From: Brachionus rotundiformis
Lineage: Eukaryota > Rotifera > Eurotatoria > Ploima > Brachionidae
NCBI GenBank assembly: GCA_016802295.1
Contig: JAESIW010000136.1
Location: forward strand, 204,177-268,176
Direction of reading: 5' to 3'
DNA length: 64,000 nt
Shown one piece after another: positions 10,708-21,800 of this stretch (positions are counted from its first letter, which is position 1; each line of letters opens with the position of its first letter). The notes below the pieces were generated by a model. That model did no database searches. It was not told the DNA's origin and saw only the letters and a program-made list of their open reading frames with translations. A program made the position numbers and the translations under genes.

Positions 10708-13173
10708 ATGAACAATAACCAAATATCTGTGGATATGGATATCGAAAATCGAGTAATCCTGAATGTGGGTGGCACTCGTTTCGAAACTTATAAGACCATA
10801 TTGAAAAAAATTCCAGCCACAAGACTTTCTCGCTTGACCGAAGCATTGGTAAACTATGATCCGGCCACAAACGAGTATTTTTTTGACAGACATCCGGGCG
10901 TTTTTAGCCAAATTTTGAATTACTATCGAACTGGTAAGCTACATTATCCAATCAATGTGTGCGGACCATTATTTGAAGAAGAGCTTGAGTTCTGGGGACT
11001 GGACTCGAACCAAGTGGAGCCTTGCTGCTGGAAAACCTATACCAAACATAGACAAACCGAGGAAACATTGTCAACTTTGGACAGATTAAACATAGATGTG
11101 GAAAAGACTTCAAAACATGATTTGATGATAAAATTCGGAATTGATGAGCATTCTGGTATGACAGACAGCAAAGGGACGTACTTTCAAAGAGTAAAGCCAG
11201 TAATTTGGCAATTGTTCGAGGAGCCAAAGTCTTCTCTTCCAGCGAAAATAATTGCCAGTATCCAAATAACAATGATTGTTTTATCAGTTTTGGTTCTTTG
11301 GCTTGAGACCTACACGGACACCAATGTTCGAGTTATCCAATTTGATCGCCAAATTCATAGAGCAAATAACATTACTGACCATCAATATGAATCATTTCGC
11401 ATGATTGATTATAACCTAATGCCTTATCTGATAGCTTTGGACTACATTTCAGTATCTTGGTTTATTATTGATATGACAGTTCGGTTCACTGTTTCACCAA
11501 ATAAAGTTGAATTTGTCCACAACATTGACAATATATGCGATTTCATAGCCACTAGTTGGGCAGTGATTGACTTTTTTTTGCAAATTTTTATCAAAAGTTT
11601 TCTCCTGCAAAGCTTTCAAGTTATCAGAGTAATCCGACTGCTCCGTTTGCTGTCTTACCATGCTGGCACAAAAGTTATTTTAACTAGTCTTAAGTCAAGT
11701 GCACCAGTATTGCAGCTTTTAGTTTTTTTCATCCTTGTTTCCTCAACACTTTATGGTAAATAGAAATTTTATATTAGTTAAAAAAACAAAAATTTTATTT
11801 TCAATTCAATGTTTATTAGGAAAATATTGTTATTAATATACTATATATATAAATTCTAAGAATTCTAAAAATTTAACATGGTTGTTCTGGATATTTTATT
11901 TACATAAAAATATTTATAAAAGACATGACAACAACTCTTACAGCTAAAAATAAAGTGTCGCGTCTTTAAATGAATGAAGCGCTAATTTTTCTTTTTGAGA
12001 TATTTTCCATTGGCTTACAAACGTTGACAAAATTAAATAGCACGATAAAACATTCTAGAATGTTTCCTTAAATTTACAATAAACTAAGCATTAGCTCCAG
12101 GATACTACATCCTAAGTTTATAATTTAAGATTTACAAGAGAGTTTATTTATCATAGGATTTAGAATTCGGATTGACTTGAATATATTTAGCTTGGTACCA
12201 TTCATAGGAATTTGACCATTATGATCCCCCACCAAAGCTTCGCTCCAACTCAAGCTTACTTCTCTACATCCTGTCACTTCACCAAATTGATCCACAGCTT
12301 TCCCAAACATTGACGAGTTTAAATATATAATTTATTTTTCAATTTTTTCTATATTCTATATTAATCGATAAATTCAGTTTTTCCATTTAAAAAGAATTAA
12401 GAGACCGCAACCTAGATAAAATTGGCATCTTGAAGTTGATTATCAATTCAAAATATCATTTCATTTCAAAGAGTTTATCTTTACATATTAGACTTTATCT
12501 GTAATTAAATATAAATAGTTTCAATGTAAAGAAAAGTCTTATAAAAAATTTTTCTCAACTTATTGATTAGATTGATTTTTAAATTTAAATTTATTAGCTC
12601 TTTTTTGTAATTGCCCATTGATAAGATCGATCTTATATCTGTTGTGGCTCATATTATTATTTTTATTATTATTATTAACCTAAGATATCATAATATTATC
12701 TGCTCGAAGTTTATTTTTAACAAAAATTAATTTGTTGAATTTTATTAAACTTAAACACTTAAAAAATAACCAAACAACCAAATGAATTATTTTTTGTTTC
12801 AAAATTAAAATTAATTAGTAAATTTTTAAAAGGAGCAATTATATTTTATGCGGAACGACTGACTACAGACGATCCAGATAACAACATATTTATAAGTATC
12901 CCAGAGGCTTTTTGGTACGCAATCGTTTCATTGACAACAATAGGCTATGGTGATTTTTCGCCTAAGACCTCTCTTGGACGTCTTTTCGGTGGAGCATGTG
13001 CTGTGACAGGTGTACTCATGGTTGGTTTACCAATGACTATTGTTGTCGAGATATTTACAGATTTTTTCAATCATCTGAGAGCCAGATCTAAACTACCAAA
13101 ACAAAGGCGCAGAATATTACCTGTTGAAGCACCACGTATGCGTAAGCGAAATCATGGACACAATGCAAATTAA
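10708..13173 (+). CDS. Divergent Shaw/Kv3-like voltage-gated potassium channel subunit
   Basis: Two exons, 10708-11755 and 12833-13173, with a 1077-nt GT..AG intron, give about 462 aa. The N-terminal T1 tetramerisation domain starts VILNVGGTRFET. It has the Zn-binding pattern of non-Shaker Kv channels (HYPINVC...EPCCW), and VCGPLFEEELEFWG is Shaw-like. Six membrane segments follow, with the selectivity filter TTIGYGD at the start of exon 2. Departures from the family: in S4 (FQVIRVIRLLRLLS) the first charge is Gln and the fifth (normally Lys) is Ser, leaving three Arg. The S4-S5 linker looks about three residues short. The S6 gate motif PxP is PMT (GLPMTIVVEIF). The cytoplasmic tail is short and basic. 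It is probably a plasma-membrane K+ channel or a modulatory (silent-type) subunit; the choice is inference. Both exons are open and the pore is intact, so it does not look like a pseudogene. Confidence 0.9.
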
Positions 13174-13227
13174 AAAATATTATAAATTTAATTAAATAAT
13201 AAATAGTTTATTAAACATTTAGATTAA

Positions 13228-14380
13228 TTATAACTCTTCATTTTTTGGTTCTATTTTAACAATTTTCTCTTTTAGAAATTTTTTATGCTTTTTGATCTCA
13301 GTTTTTAAAACTTTCAAAAATATATCTTTGGCTTTGCCACAATAGGTGGCTTTTATTGACTGTCTTTCGAATGCATCTCGAATTTCAACATACAAAGTGT
13401 TTATTGACTCCTCCGTGAAGTTATACTATTTTAGAATAAAGTTTATAATTAATTGGAAAAAAAGTATTCAATTACCTTTTCAAACGCCTTATAAATCTCT
13501 CTGAAGGCGGGTTCTTTTTCATTCTGAAAAACTCTTCGGCATCCATGCAAAATCTTGGCACCATATTTTTCAGCTGCCTTGCAATTTGAGCCATACATGC
13601 AATGATCAGGCCTATAGTTCCATGAGCAATCATACTCGTATAAGCCAGATGGATGGAATTTAAACAATATATTCAATAAACATTGGTCACCCCATGTTAT
13701 ATTGTACCTATATGTCTGGTACAATGGTAAAATTTTACCAACAAATTCAAATTCTCTCATTCGAGTCAAATTCATCAGCATAACTCCTGAATTCAGACCC
13801 AATCGACCATAATAAGGGTGTCTTGCGAAGCGGTTGTACCATCCCATGTTTGCGTCCTCATGTTCTGGAGCTAATGCAGCCAAGTGAGTTTGGTTAAATT
13901 TACTGAAATGTGACCAAATTTGCTCTAGACTTGTCAAAAACAAAATGTCAGTGTCAACATACAGCAATGAATCAACTTGGTCTAAAATTTCTGGCAAAAA
14001 AATTCTTTGTGATGCGCAAAGTTTAAATAGCTTTCGCCATTCTTCGCGGTTCTTGTTCGGAAACCTAGGTTCAAAAATTGAATAAGTAAATCTATCTTGG
14101 ACAAATTTTGGCCATCTGTTAAATTGGTCAATAAATTGTTGCTGAAGATTTTTTTCAGTAAAAATAAAAAAATTCAATCTTGGCTCGGTAAACATTAGAG
14201 CTGATTTAAGTAAAACCAATGTCTCTGGCACTCTGTCACCACATGCGACAACTGATAAATTAATAATTTGTTCATCAGCGTTGAATTCTTTTCTTTAAAT
14301 TTGAAAAAATTACTTTTATTTATGTTGATGACAGATACTTACATGAAAAGTATTGATAGCAAAATAGATATTAATTTCAT
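13228..14380 (-). CDS. Glucoside xylosyltransferase (GXYLT-type, GT8 family)
   Basis: Transfers xylose to O-linked glucose on EGF repeats such as those of Notch, in the ER/Golgi. Three exons, 14380-14343, 14292-13476 and 13425-13228, join in phase to about 350 aa. Exon 1 supplies a hydrophobic N-terminal signal/anchor (MKLISILLSILF). The domain begins at SVVACGDRVPETLVLLKSA. It includes LLYVDTDILFL, with the DxD metal/UDP-sugar motif, then NSGVMLMN, WGDQCLLN and WNYRPDHCMYGSNC, all close to vertebrate GXYLT1/2. The last exon encodes TYCGKAKDIFLKVL, matching the conserved GXYLT C-terminus, so the short tail reading through intron 2 is not the main product. The gene is convergent with the potassium channel; the two stop codons lie only 55 bp apart. 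Confidence 0.93.
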
Positions 14381-15449
14381 TTTAAAAAAATTCTAAATAA
14401 TTTTTCATAGAATTCAAAAAATGTTTAAATGTTTATAGGTTTATATGAAAAAAACAGCATATTTTTTGTTCGATTTTTTGTTTATCCGTATATATTATTC
14501 TAGAATTATTTATACATAGTTAAATACGAGCTCTTGAACTCTTTAATTCTAGACTCGAATATATTGTTCTACAATTGACCGTATGTGACAATTGAAATTT
14601 TTATTTTTCATAAGTTAATTTATTTTTACAGGTATAAGAAATTTTTTATAATATATGTCAAATAAATATGAAAATTAAAATTGATCAAATATTTGGATTT
14701 GATACGTTCTTTAAAGGATTAAAAATATTTATTTGGTTTTTGGATGTGATATAATTTTTGTTGTGAGCTTAACAGGAATATTTATTTTGTGTGTCCAAAA
14801 GTTATATGAAAATATTTTTTTAATGGTCAATTAATTTATGAAAACAAATTCTTTATCATCTTTATTTGATCGAAATCATGTTATTTTTTTATAAAGATAT
14901 AAAACCCGTTATAAAAAATCTTTGTAATTGGAAAAAAAATTATCTTTATTAGCTCATTTTTTTTAAATATAAAAATCAACCAAATCTAAATAAAAAATTT
15001 AACAATTTTTGAAATAAAATAATTCCAACATACATTGTCAATGTCGAAATAAGTAAAAATCATTAAGTGATTTATATTTTATATTTAAAATAATTGATTA
15101 GTTTTTAGTTATTTATTCTTTGGGAAAAAAAATTTTAACTAGATAATAATTTATTTTAATACTTTAGCTTTTTCGAAATTATAAAATTTTAAAAAATAAA
15201 ACAGATGGAAATCATGATTAAATATTTTGATATAATTTTTATGGTCATTGTTTGGAAGAATGCCTAAAATGTCATATTTTAGACATTCTTCCAAGGATAG
15301 TATTATAATTATTGATTTAAGAAGTTCTATTTTTTGTTAAAAATATGTGCTGGACCACCTTTGGACATTCGGAATATTCTGTGCTTGCCTGGAATACTCT
15401 AAAAAATAAGGTTATAGCCTAATTTTTCATCTATAAAAAGCATTGAAAT
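14381..15449. other. Intergenic, no gene seen; one short hairpin
   Basis: AT-rich. The only structure noticed is the 43-nt hairpin at 15252-15294, listed separately. Confidence 0.5.
15252..15294. repeat. Short near-perfect inverted repeat (hairpin)
   Basis: TTGGAAGAATGCCTAAAAT and its reverse complement face each other across a loop of about 5 nt with one mismatch (G:T if read as RNA). The loop is short for a classical animal pre-miRNA. Confidence 0.5.
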
Positions 15450-15795
15450 AGTTTTAGTAGTAGTAGTAAAAATTGCTGTGGGAGCGGAGACGCCAGTAAA
15501 AGTCCCGCTTTAACAGCCTAAGACCATTTTTTTATTCAGATTTTTTAGTTAAAATTCATAATGGTTTTTAGTTTTAAATTTTTCATATGCTTATAGTGTG
15601 TGTAAGTGATTTTAGTGGATTTTGTCTTATCTAGTAGAATTTTAGTTGATTATCAATTCTGTTTTTAAATGTGTTGGTGTTAGTTACGCTTCTGATCGCT
15701 GCATCGAGGGCATTCCAGTAACCTGCGGTTCTGTTCGTGAAAAAGTTTGTGCGTGCCTCGCAGTTGCGAACCAACTGGCGCTCAATGGCTTAGTA
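15450..15795 (-). mobile_element. Decayed non-LTR retrotransposon (LINE) 3' end
   Basis: On the minus strand about 15628-15795 encodes ERQLVRNCEARTNFFTNRTA, then W-N-A-L-D and TNTFKNRID before a stop. This is the pattern that ends CR1/L2/jockey-type reverse transcriptases (R.NFF..R....WN.L...V...S.N.FK.R.D). A GC-richer 3' UTR-like stretch with a short (CTA)n tail follows at 15450-15530. No rest of the polymerase is present, so this is a truncated dead copy. Confidence 0.6.
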
Positions 15796-16093
15796 AAAAA
15801 ATTTTAATTTAGTAAGGATACAACATTGTCTGAATAATAAAAAATGTGTCTTTTTATTAAGTTTTTTAAGTAAAAATATTTTTAATAAATATAAATGTAT
15901 TTTTTTGATCATGAAATTTACTTTTTTGAAAACATATTTTTCAATTTTTCATCAAGACAAAAAAATACGCATCACCTTTGTTTTACTTAAATAAATGAAT
16001 AGAAATTTCGAGATAAAAAATTTGTGAATATTTTAATAACTTTTTGAATAAATAGACACTTGATTGGTATCTCTCTGGACAACTGCTATAGAA

Positions 16094-16468
16094 ATGTCAT
16101 ACGAGTGCTCAGGTGGATCTCTTAAACTCAAAGGAGTTAGTGATAAAAAAATAAAGAAAAAAAAGAAATCTAAGATCGACACAGAATTGATAAAACAAGA
16201 ATTAAACATGCCAAAAATATCTAAACCTGATTTTGGTGATACCAACAGCAATGGTAGCTGTAAAAATGGTGACCAAGAGACACAGAATAGAAAAATATCC
16301 AAAACAAAAGCTGAAATGGCATTTGAACGTATACAAGAAACGCGTAACCAAGATAAGATTATAAAAAGAGCCGAAAAGTCGCATAAAGAACGTGTGGAAC
16401 TTTATAACAAGCACTTGGACAGTCTAACTGAGTATAATGATATACCTAAAGTATCATGGACTAAATAA
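16094..16468 (+). CDS. FAM32A homologue (spliceosomal protein)
   Basis: Single-exon protein of 124 aa; human FAM32A is 112. The N-terminal GGSLKLKGV followed by a Lys-rich stretch and the C-terminal block ending DIPKVSWTK are diagnostic. In human spliceosomes FAM32A reaches the catalytic core at exon ligation with its C-terminal tail, and that tail is the best conserved part here. Start: 16094 is the first ATG of the frame and places SLKLKGV near the N-terminus as in the family; the codons upstream have no ATG. Several AATAAA signals lie just after the stop. Nothing suggests a retrocopy. Confidence 0.95.
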   Translation: MSYECSGGSLKLKGVSDKKIKKKKKSKIDTELIKQELNMPKISKPDFGDTNSNGSCKNGDQETQNRKISKTKAEMAFERIQETRNQDKIIKRAEKSHKERVELYNKHLDSLTEYNDIPKVSWTK

Positions 16469-17802
16469 TTAATATACCTTATCATGTAAATTTTTCTGTT
16501 TTAATAAACATTTAATAAAAATAAAGTCATAAAAGATTAATCACTTTTTTGTTTTGATTCAATTAAATTTCAAGATTAATTAGCAAACTTATTAATTATT
16601 TTAAAAGTAAAAAATTAAGTTAAATTTTTTTTATAAAATCTGTAAAAGTTAAATTCAAATCAAATATTACTAAATATTGAATACTTGGATGCTGATATCT
16701 TCAATAATGACCTATTGATCAAAAAGCTACTAATTAAAATTATTTAAGACTAATAAATTTGATTCGCAACATCCTCATTAACTTCAAAAATATAACAAAA
16801 ATAAGAACACAATATTTTATCTATTTATTTGTTTCAAAATACACCTCTTGGGTGATGTAAAGTAAAATATAGCCTAAAAATAAGACACTTCTATCTTGCT
16901 TTGTTTTTAATTCACTTTGCGAATCTTTATTTAAGTTTTGAATGATAATTTTGTTTTGTTTGTTGAGAAGTTGGAGGATGCGGTAATAATCAAAATAGTA
17001 ACATTATGATTTTTTTTAAACAAATTAATCGTTGATGTCGTTCTTAAGAGGAATTTAGATACAAATGAAAAAATTTCTGTAAACAATTTAAATATTAAAG
17101 AAATCAACCAAAGATTAAAAAAAGATAATGTATACATGATAAGACGGGGAAAAAATTGAGTTTAAAATCAAAGTATTCTTATGAACGTTCCTATTTGTAA
17201 TAAAAGATATTCATTCAACAAGACACTCTAATTAAAAAATAATTTAAAATATTTGTTTATATTTATTTATATTGTTAAATTTGTAATAAATAGTTTTTTT
17301 ATTTGAATCAGGTTGAATTCATTCATTTTGTATCAATTCTATTAATTCTGTTTATTATTACTTTATTGGTTCTATCAGATTATCTTGAGTCATTCTTGAG
17401 TTCTTCAGTATAATTTTTATGCTCATTTAAACCTTACTTTCTAAATTTATTTGTTTTAATAGTTTATAAGAAAACCTGGTCCTTTAGAAAACAAAAATAA
17501 GTCAAACTTTGCAGAAATTTAATAAAAAAAATTTAGTGAATTAATTTTAAAAATAAAATAATATTTTGTATTTTATAAGCTTACTAATCATCTATCAAAG
17601 CCTTACTAGTTGTAATCAGATTTAAGAGTCTATTATCGTTTTAAAGTGTTAAAAATAGTTTAATATTTTTAAATTGAAAAAATTTAATTTATGAATTTTT
17701 TCATTTTAGTTAAACTTATTTTGAATATTTGGTTATTTTTGTTCAAATAAAAATTTTCAATTTTGCACATTATTAAAAATTGTTGAATTTAGTTTAAAAA
17801 AA
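16469..17802. other. Intergenic, no convincing gene
   Basis: AT-rich. A short open stretch on + near 16950-17155 encodes Lys/Asn-rich peptide with stops. It resembles no family I know and is left unannotated. Confidence 0.45.
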
Positions 17803-18354
17803 ATGATTGCTCAGACCGCTAATGAATCCACTGGAACCGCAATGGATATTTACCAAGTATTAGAAAATATGCAGCGCTCAATGGTTCAGATAAGTTCCAA
17901 TTTAGAGAATCAACAAAACCAAATTTTAAACTTGAGTAGTCAACAGCAAGCTTTGCAAATAGCTATACCAAATACAATACCAAATGGTCAAACCAATTAT
18001 TCGAATATTATGCGCAAATTGATGGCTAACAAATATGCAATTTCAAACTTTGTGCCTCGAGACCGACATGACATAGATTTTTTGGCAAAAATGCTTGAAG
18101 ACTATGAATCTGGTCAATTGCCGATGAGGACAAAGGAAGCTTGGCAAGAAAAAGTTTCGTTGCTTAACTCGGTAGCAGAAAATGGATGGCCAGCTACAGT
18201 CGAGAAAATTAGAGAGTCCAAAGCAAACTTAGCTGCTTTAATATCTCCAAGACAATTAAATAACGTTTACTCAACAAACCAACGATTCCGGATTGGCAAT
18301 GGTTATAAATATACTGGAAAATGGAAGGAAAAAATTAACCAGAGAAGATTTTGA
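17803..18354 (+). CDS. Unrecognised intronless protein, 183 aa
   Basis: ATG-started frame of 183 codons, too long and too balanced in composition to be chance in this AT-rich DNA. I do not recognise the family. The N-terminal third (about residues 15-55) is Gln/Asn/Ser-rich with heptad-like hydrophobics, suggesting a short coiled coil. The middle (70-135) is predicted helical, with a KEAWQEKV...ENGWPATVEKIRESKANLAALI block. The C-terminus is basic (KYTGKWKEKINQRRF). There are no zinc knuckles, signal peptide or membrane segment. The gene stops 460 bp before the dynactin start, on the same strand. It could be a lineage-specific protein or a gag/ORF1-like remnant of a mobile element. Confidence 0.55.
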   Translation: MIAQTANESTGTAMDIYQVLENMQRSMVQISSNLENQQNQILNLSSQQQALQIAIPNTIPNGQTNYSNIMRKLMANKYAISNFVPRDRHDIDFLAKMLEDYESGQLPMRTKEAWQEKVSLLNSVAENGWPATVEKIRESKANLAALISPRQLNNVYSTNQRFRIGNGYKYTGKWKEKINQRRF

Positions 18355-18816
18355 TTTTGAATACTCTAAATTAATTATATTGATTAAGTTTGTTTTTTTT
18401 TTACAGTTGTTATTTTTGTTCATTTTCGAAACATTTTCATTTAATCATTTTTAGTTCAAATAAAAATTTTGTATTTGAATAAATTTTTAAATTTTGTTTA
18501 GAAATTAACTTATATTTAAATTTCTAATAATAATTTTTATCAATATTGTTCAACTAAAAAACGTCAAATACTTTTTTTTTAATATACAGATGTGACAAGT
18601 TTTTTCATTTCAAAAAATCTTTGCCAAATTAAAAAAAAGACAAAATTAGCATTTATATCAAAATTTTTAATATTTTTCCCCTCCGATATATTTATATATA
18701 TAAAACTATATACCCTCAACTTAACATAATATTAAAATTTTTCACAAAAAAACTAAACTACTGATAAATTAAAACAAAATTTTAAGCTTTTAAATTTAAA
18801 CTTTTAAGTCTATCTA

Positions 18817-21800
18817 ATGTCTGATTCGAATCCACCTCAAAAAAGCGGAATACCTGGCCTAAAAAAACCTGGCACAGGAATACCATCTCGTTTGCCAACA
18901 GGTATTTTCATAAATAAACTATTTTAAGAAAATAATAGTGATTCAAATAAAAAAGCATCTAGCTCGATCCGCAAATCCACATCAGTTACCACAAATATTG
19001 AGAATCCACGTTCAAGCAGCTCTTCTCTAGCCTCTTCGTCCACTTCCTCCATAGCCCAGTCCAAAATTCCAGCAATACCCAAAAGTAGCAGCAAAAATGA
19101 GCCAAGAGAAACCGAAGACCCAAACAGCTCCCGATCCAGTCTTTCATCAACTTCATCCACATCCATACCCAATTTGAACAAAACTTCATCTGGTTCGGTA
19201 AAGAATATCTCCAAACTTGAGGCCAAAGATGTTGAAGAAAAGCCAAAAATTGATTCTATGGACAAATCATCAAAATTGGCAGCTTCCACTTCCAATAAAA
19301 AATCAGAAGCTAAAAAAGATGACAAAACAAACTCCAAACTTGAGTCTAAACAAGAAATTGTTCATGAAGTAAAATCAGATCAAACAACTAGCTTGGAAGT
19401 TGCCAATTTAAAAAAAGAGATAAAAGATTTAAATGAAAAATTAGAAACTTTAAAGCTTAAACGAGCTGAGGATAGAGAAAAGATTCGTGATAATGACAAA
19501 CTAAAAATTCAGTACCAAAAACTCGAGGAGTACAAAATCCAGGCCCAAGAAATGCTTTCCCAATTGAACAAAGAGATACAACAAATTAAACAAGAGAACA
19601 AAAGTGTAAAAGAAGAATACGCGGCCTACAAGGATGAAATGAGCTCTTATGAGTCTCGAATAGAAGAGCTAACTGTAGATAAAGAGCTTGCTGAGGCTAA
19701 AGCTGAAGAATTGGAAGAGCAATTGGAACAAGTGAATTCAAAATTTGAGGAAACTAAGCTGGAATTGGACGTTTTAAAAGGCGAAATAGAAATTAATGGA
19801 CCAGAAGGTGTTAATAATATGTACCAGAACGAACAACTTGAAAATTATAAATTAGCTTTGTACAAGCTAAGTGATTTGCACAAACAGGAAAAGAATAATT
19901 CGAATGAGCTTGGCAAGAAAAATGAAGAGTTGAACCAAAAATTAGCCAAGATGACCAAAGAATTGGACGCTTACAAAGATGAAAAAGAAACTATGATGGC
20001 TCAAATAAATGAGCTAAATGAGCAGGTTACCGCTTCATTAGGCTCTGAACAAATAATCGAAAGGCTGTCTGAGCGAAATTTGGATCTAGAGTCTAAAGTG
20101 GCCAAATATGAAGAGGATATTGCTGATTTGGAGGCTATTAATGAAGTGAATGACCAGTTGCAAGAAAATGCCAGGGAAGAAGAACGAGAATTGAGGCAAA
20201 ATTTGGATCTTGCCGAGGCAAGAATTAGAGAATCAGAAAGACAAATTGAACAATTGAAGTACAACATAGCTGACCATGAGAAGACCATTGTCAAGTTTAG
20301 AGAGCTAGTTAAGCAGTTGCAGAGTGAAAATGACTCAATTACAAGACAATTGAAGAGTAAATTGGAAGAGGAACAAGAATCGATGAACAGTACAGCTAAT
20401 AATTCTGGTTCTGGTCAAAATTTTGACTTTAAACAAAAGTATTTTGAAAATCAAATTCAATCGAAAACAATTGAAAACCAAGTCAATCTGATCGAAGTAC
20501 AGAGCACTAAGAGCCATGTGTCCTATCTATTATCGTTCATGTCCGATTCATTTATTAAACAATCTGGTATATATTTAAAAATTTTTATTAATTATAAATA
20601 ATTATTTTGGTTTATTGTCATTAGGTAATAATGAAGGCATTATGACATTGATTTTTTTCAAACGAATAGCCAACAAATGTGATCTTTTATTAGATCATTT
20701 AAAAGAGAAGGTATTTTAAAAATTATTTGGTGTGTCTTTTTAGCTTGGAACTTTTTTCCTACCAAAACATTATTTTCCCATTGATTTTTTTCTTATCAGT
20801 TTAAAAATTTGAAAATTAAAGTTAAATTAAATTAGGCTAAATGAACAATCAATGTAAAAATGGAAAATATATAATACTAGGAGTGTTTTGACTTTTAAAA
20901 AAAATACAATTAAACTTTTACTAATGTTTAATTTATTTAAAATTTTATTAATTCTAGATATCTAATTGTATCATTTAAATTTTAAAAAATACTCAAGGTT
21001 ATTACCATATTCCCATCGCAGTCTTTTTTTCTTGATACATTGACTCAATAGCTATGACTCTGATCATTTGACAATGTTTCAGGCAAGTTAATCCTTCTCA
21101 GGCTAATAGTTTCGATTAATTTCAAGTATTTGGTAAAATTTTTCTACCCAGTTTAGCAACTTCCATACATCAGTGTTGCTTTTACTAACTGGTGTTGTAT
21201 ATATTGATTTTTGTTTCCTTGCTGTAATTATTTGATTTCAACACAGGTTACTTAATAATCCTTTGGCAAATCTATTTATAATGACTTTATTTGTTCCCAT
21301 TGTTTCACTCATAGTACTACTTAAGTATGTGAATTCGCCCATTCACTCAATTTGTGTACCATCACCGTATCAAATTTGGTGTTTATGTACATGGCTTTTG
21401 TTCATATTGGTTTCGAGTTCAGTTGGTCTAGCGTTTTCATTTCTATCATATTTTTCAAATTAACTATCTTCTGTGTAAGGCGATTTATATATTAGTTTTT
21501 ATAATATATTTGGAAAAAATAGTAGTAATATAACATACTGAAACTTGAGTAAACTCGAGCAAAGCTCATTTGGCCTTAGCAATCACTAATTATCAAGCTT
21601 ATTTTGAAGCTTTTCGCATTTGGAGCAGTAACAAGACTGTCTGGTAGCTTGTTACACGTATTTACCACTCTATTGACCAAGAAATTTGATCTTGGAAGCT
21701 ATTTTACCTAAGCTCGCTTTAATGCTTTAATGTGTCGTCTCAGGTCAAATGACAAAAATTTATTCCAGTCTTTAGTTTGACGATCTCATAGCCATTTATT

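Noticed and set aside
12125..12310. Small open frame within the potassium channel intron (minus strand)
   Set aside because: The peptide matches nothing I know, and the stretch is only slightly more GC-rich than its surroundings; not enough to call a nested gene.
16064..16093. Longer FAM32A start upstream of 16094
   Set aside because: The upstream codons contain no ATG, and the family N-terminus begins close to SLKLKGV.
18902..18928. 27-nt intron at the start of dynactin
   Set aside because: An AG at 18955 gives the same frame with a 54-nt intron, the usual size here, so the ultra-short intron is unnecessary.
21263..21463. Hydrophobic open frame in dynactin intron 3
   Set aside because: It is a short AT-driven frame beside the LINE debris with no start context or family match.
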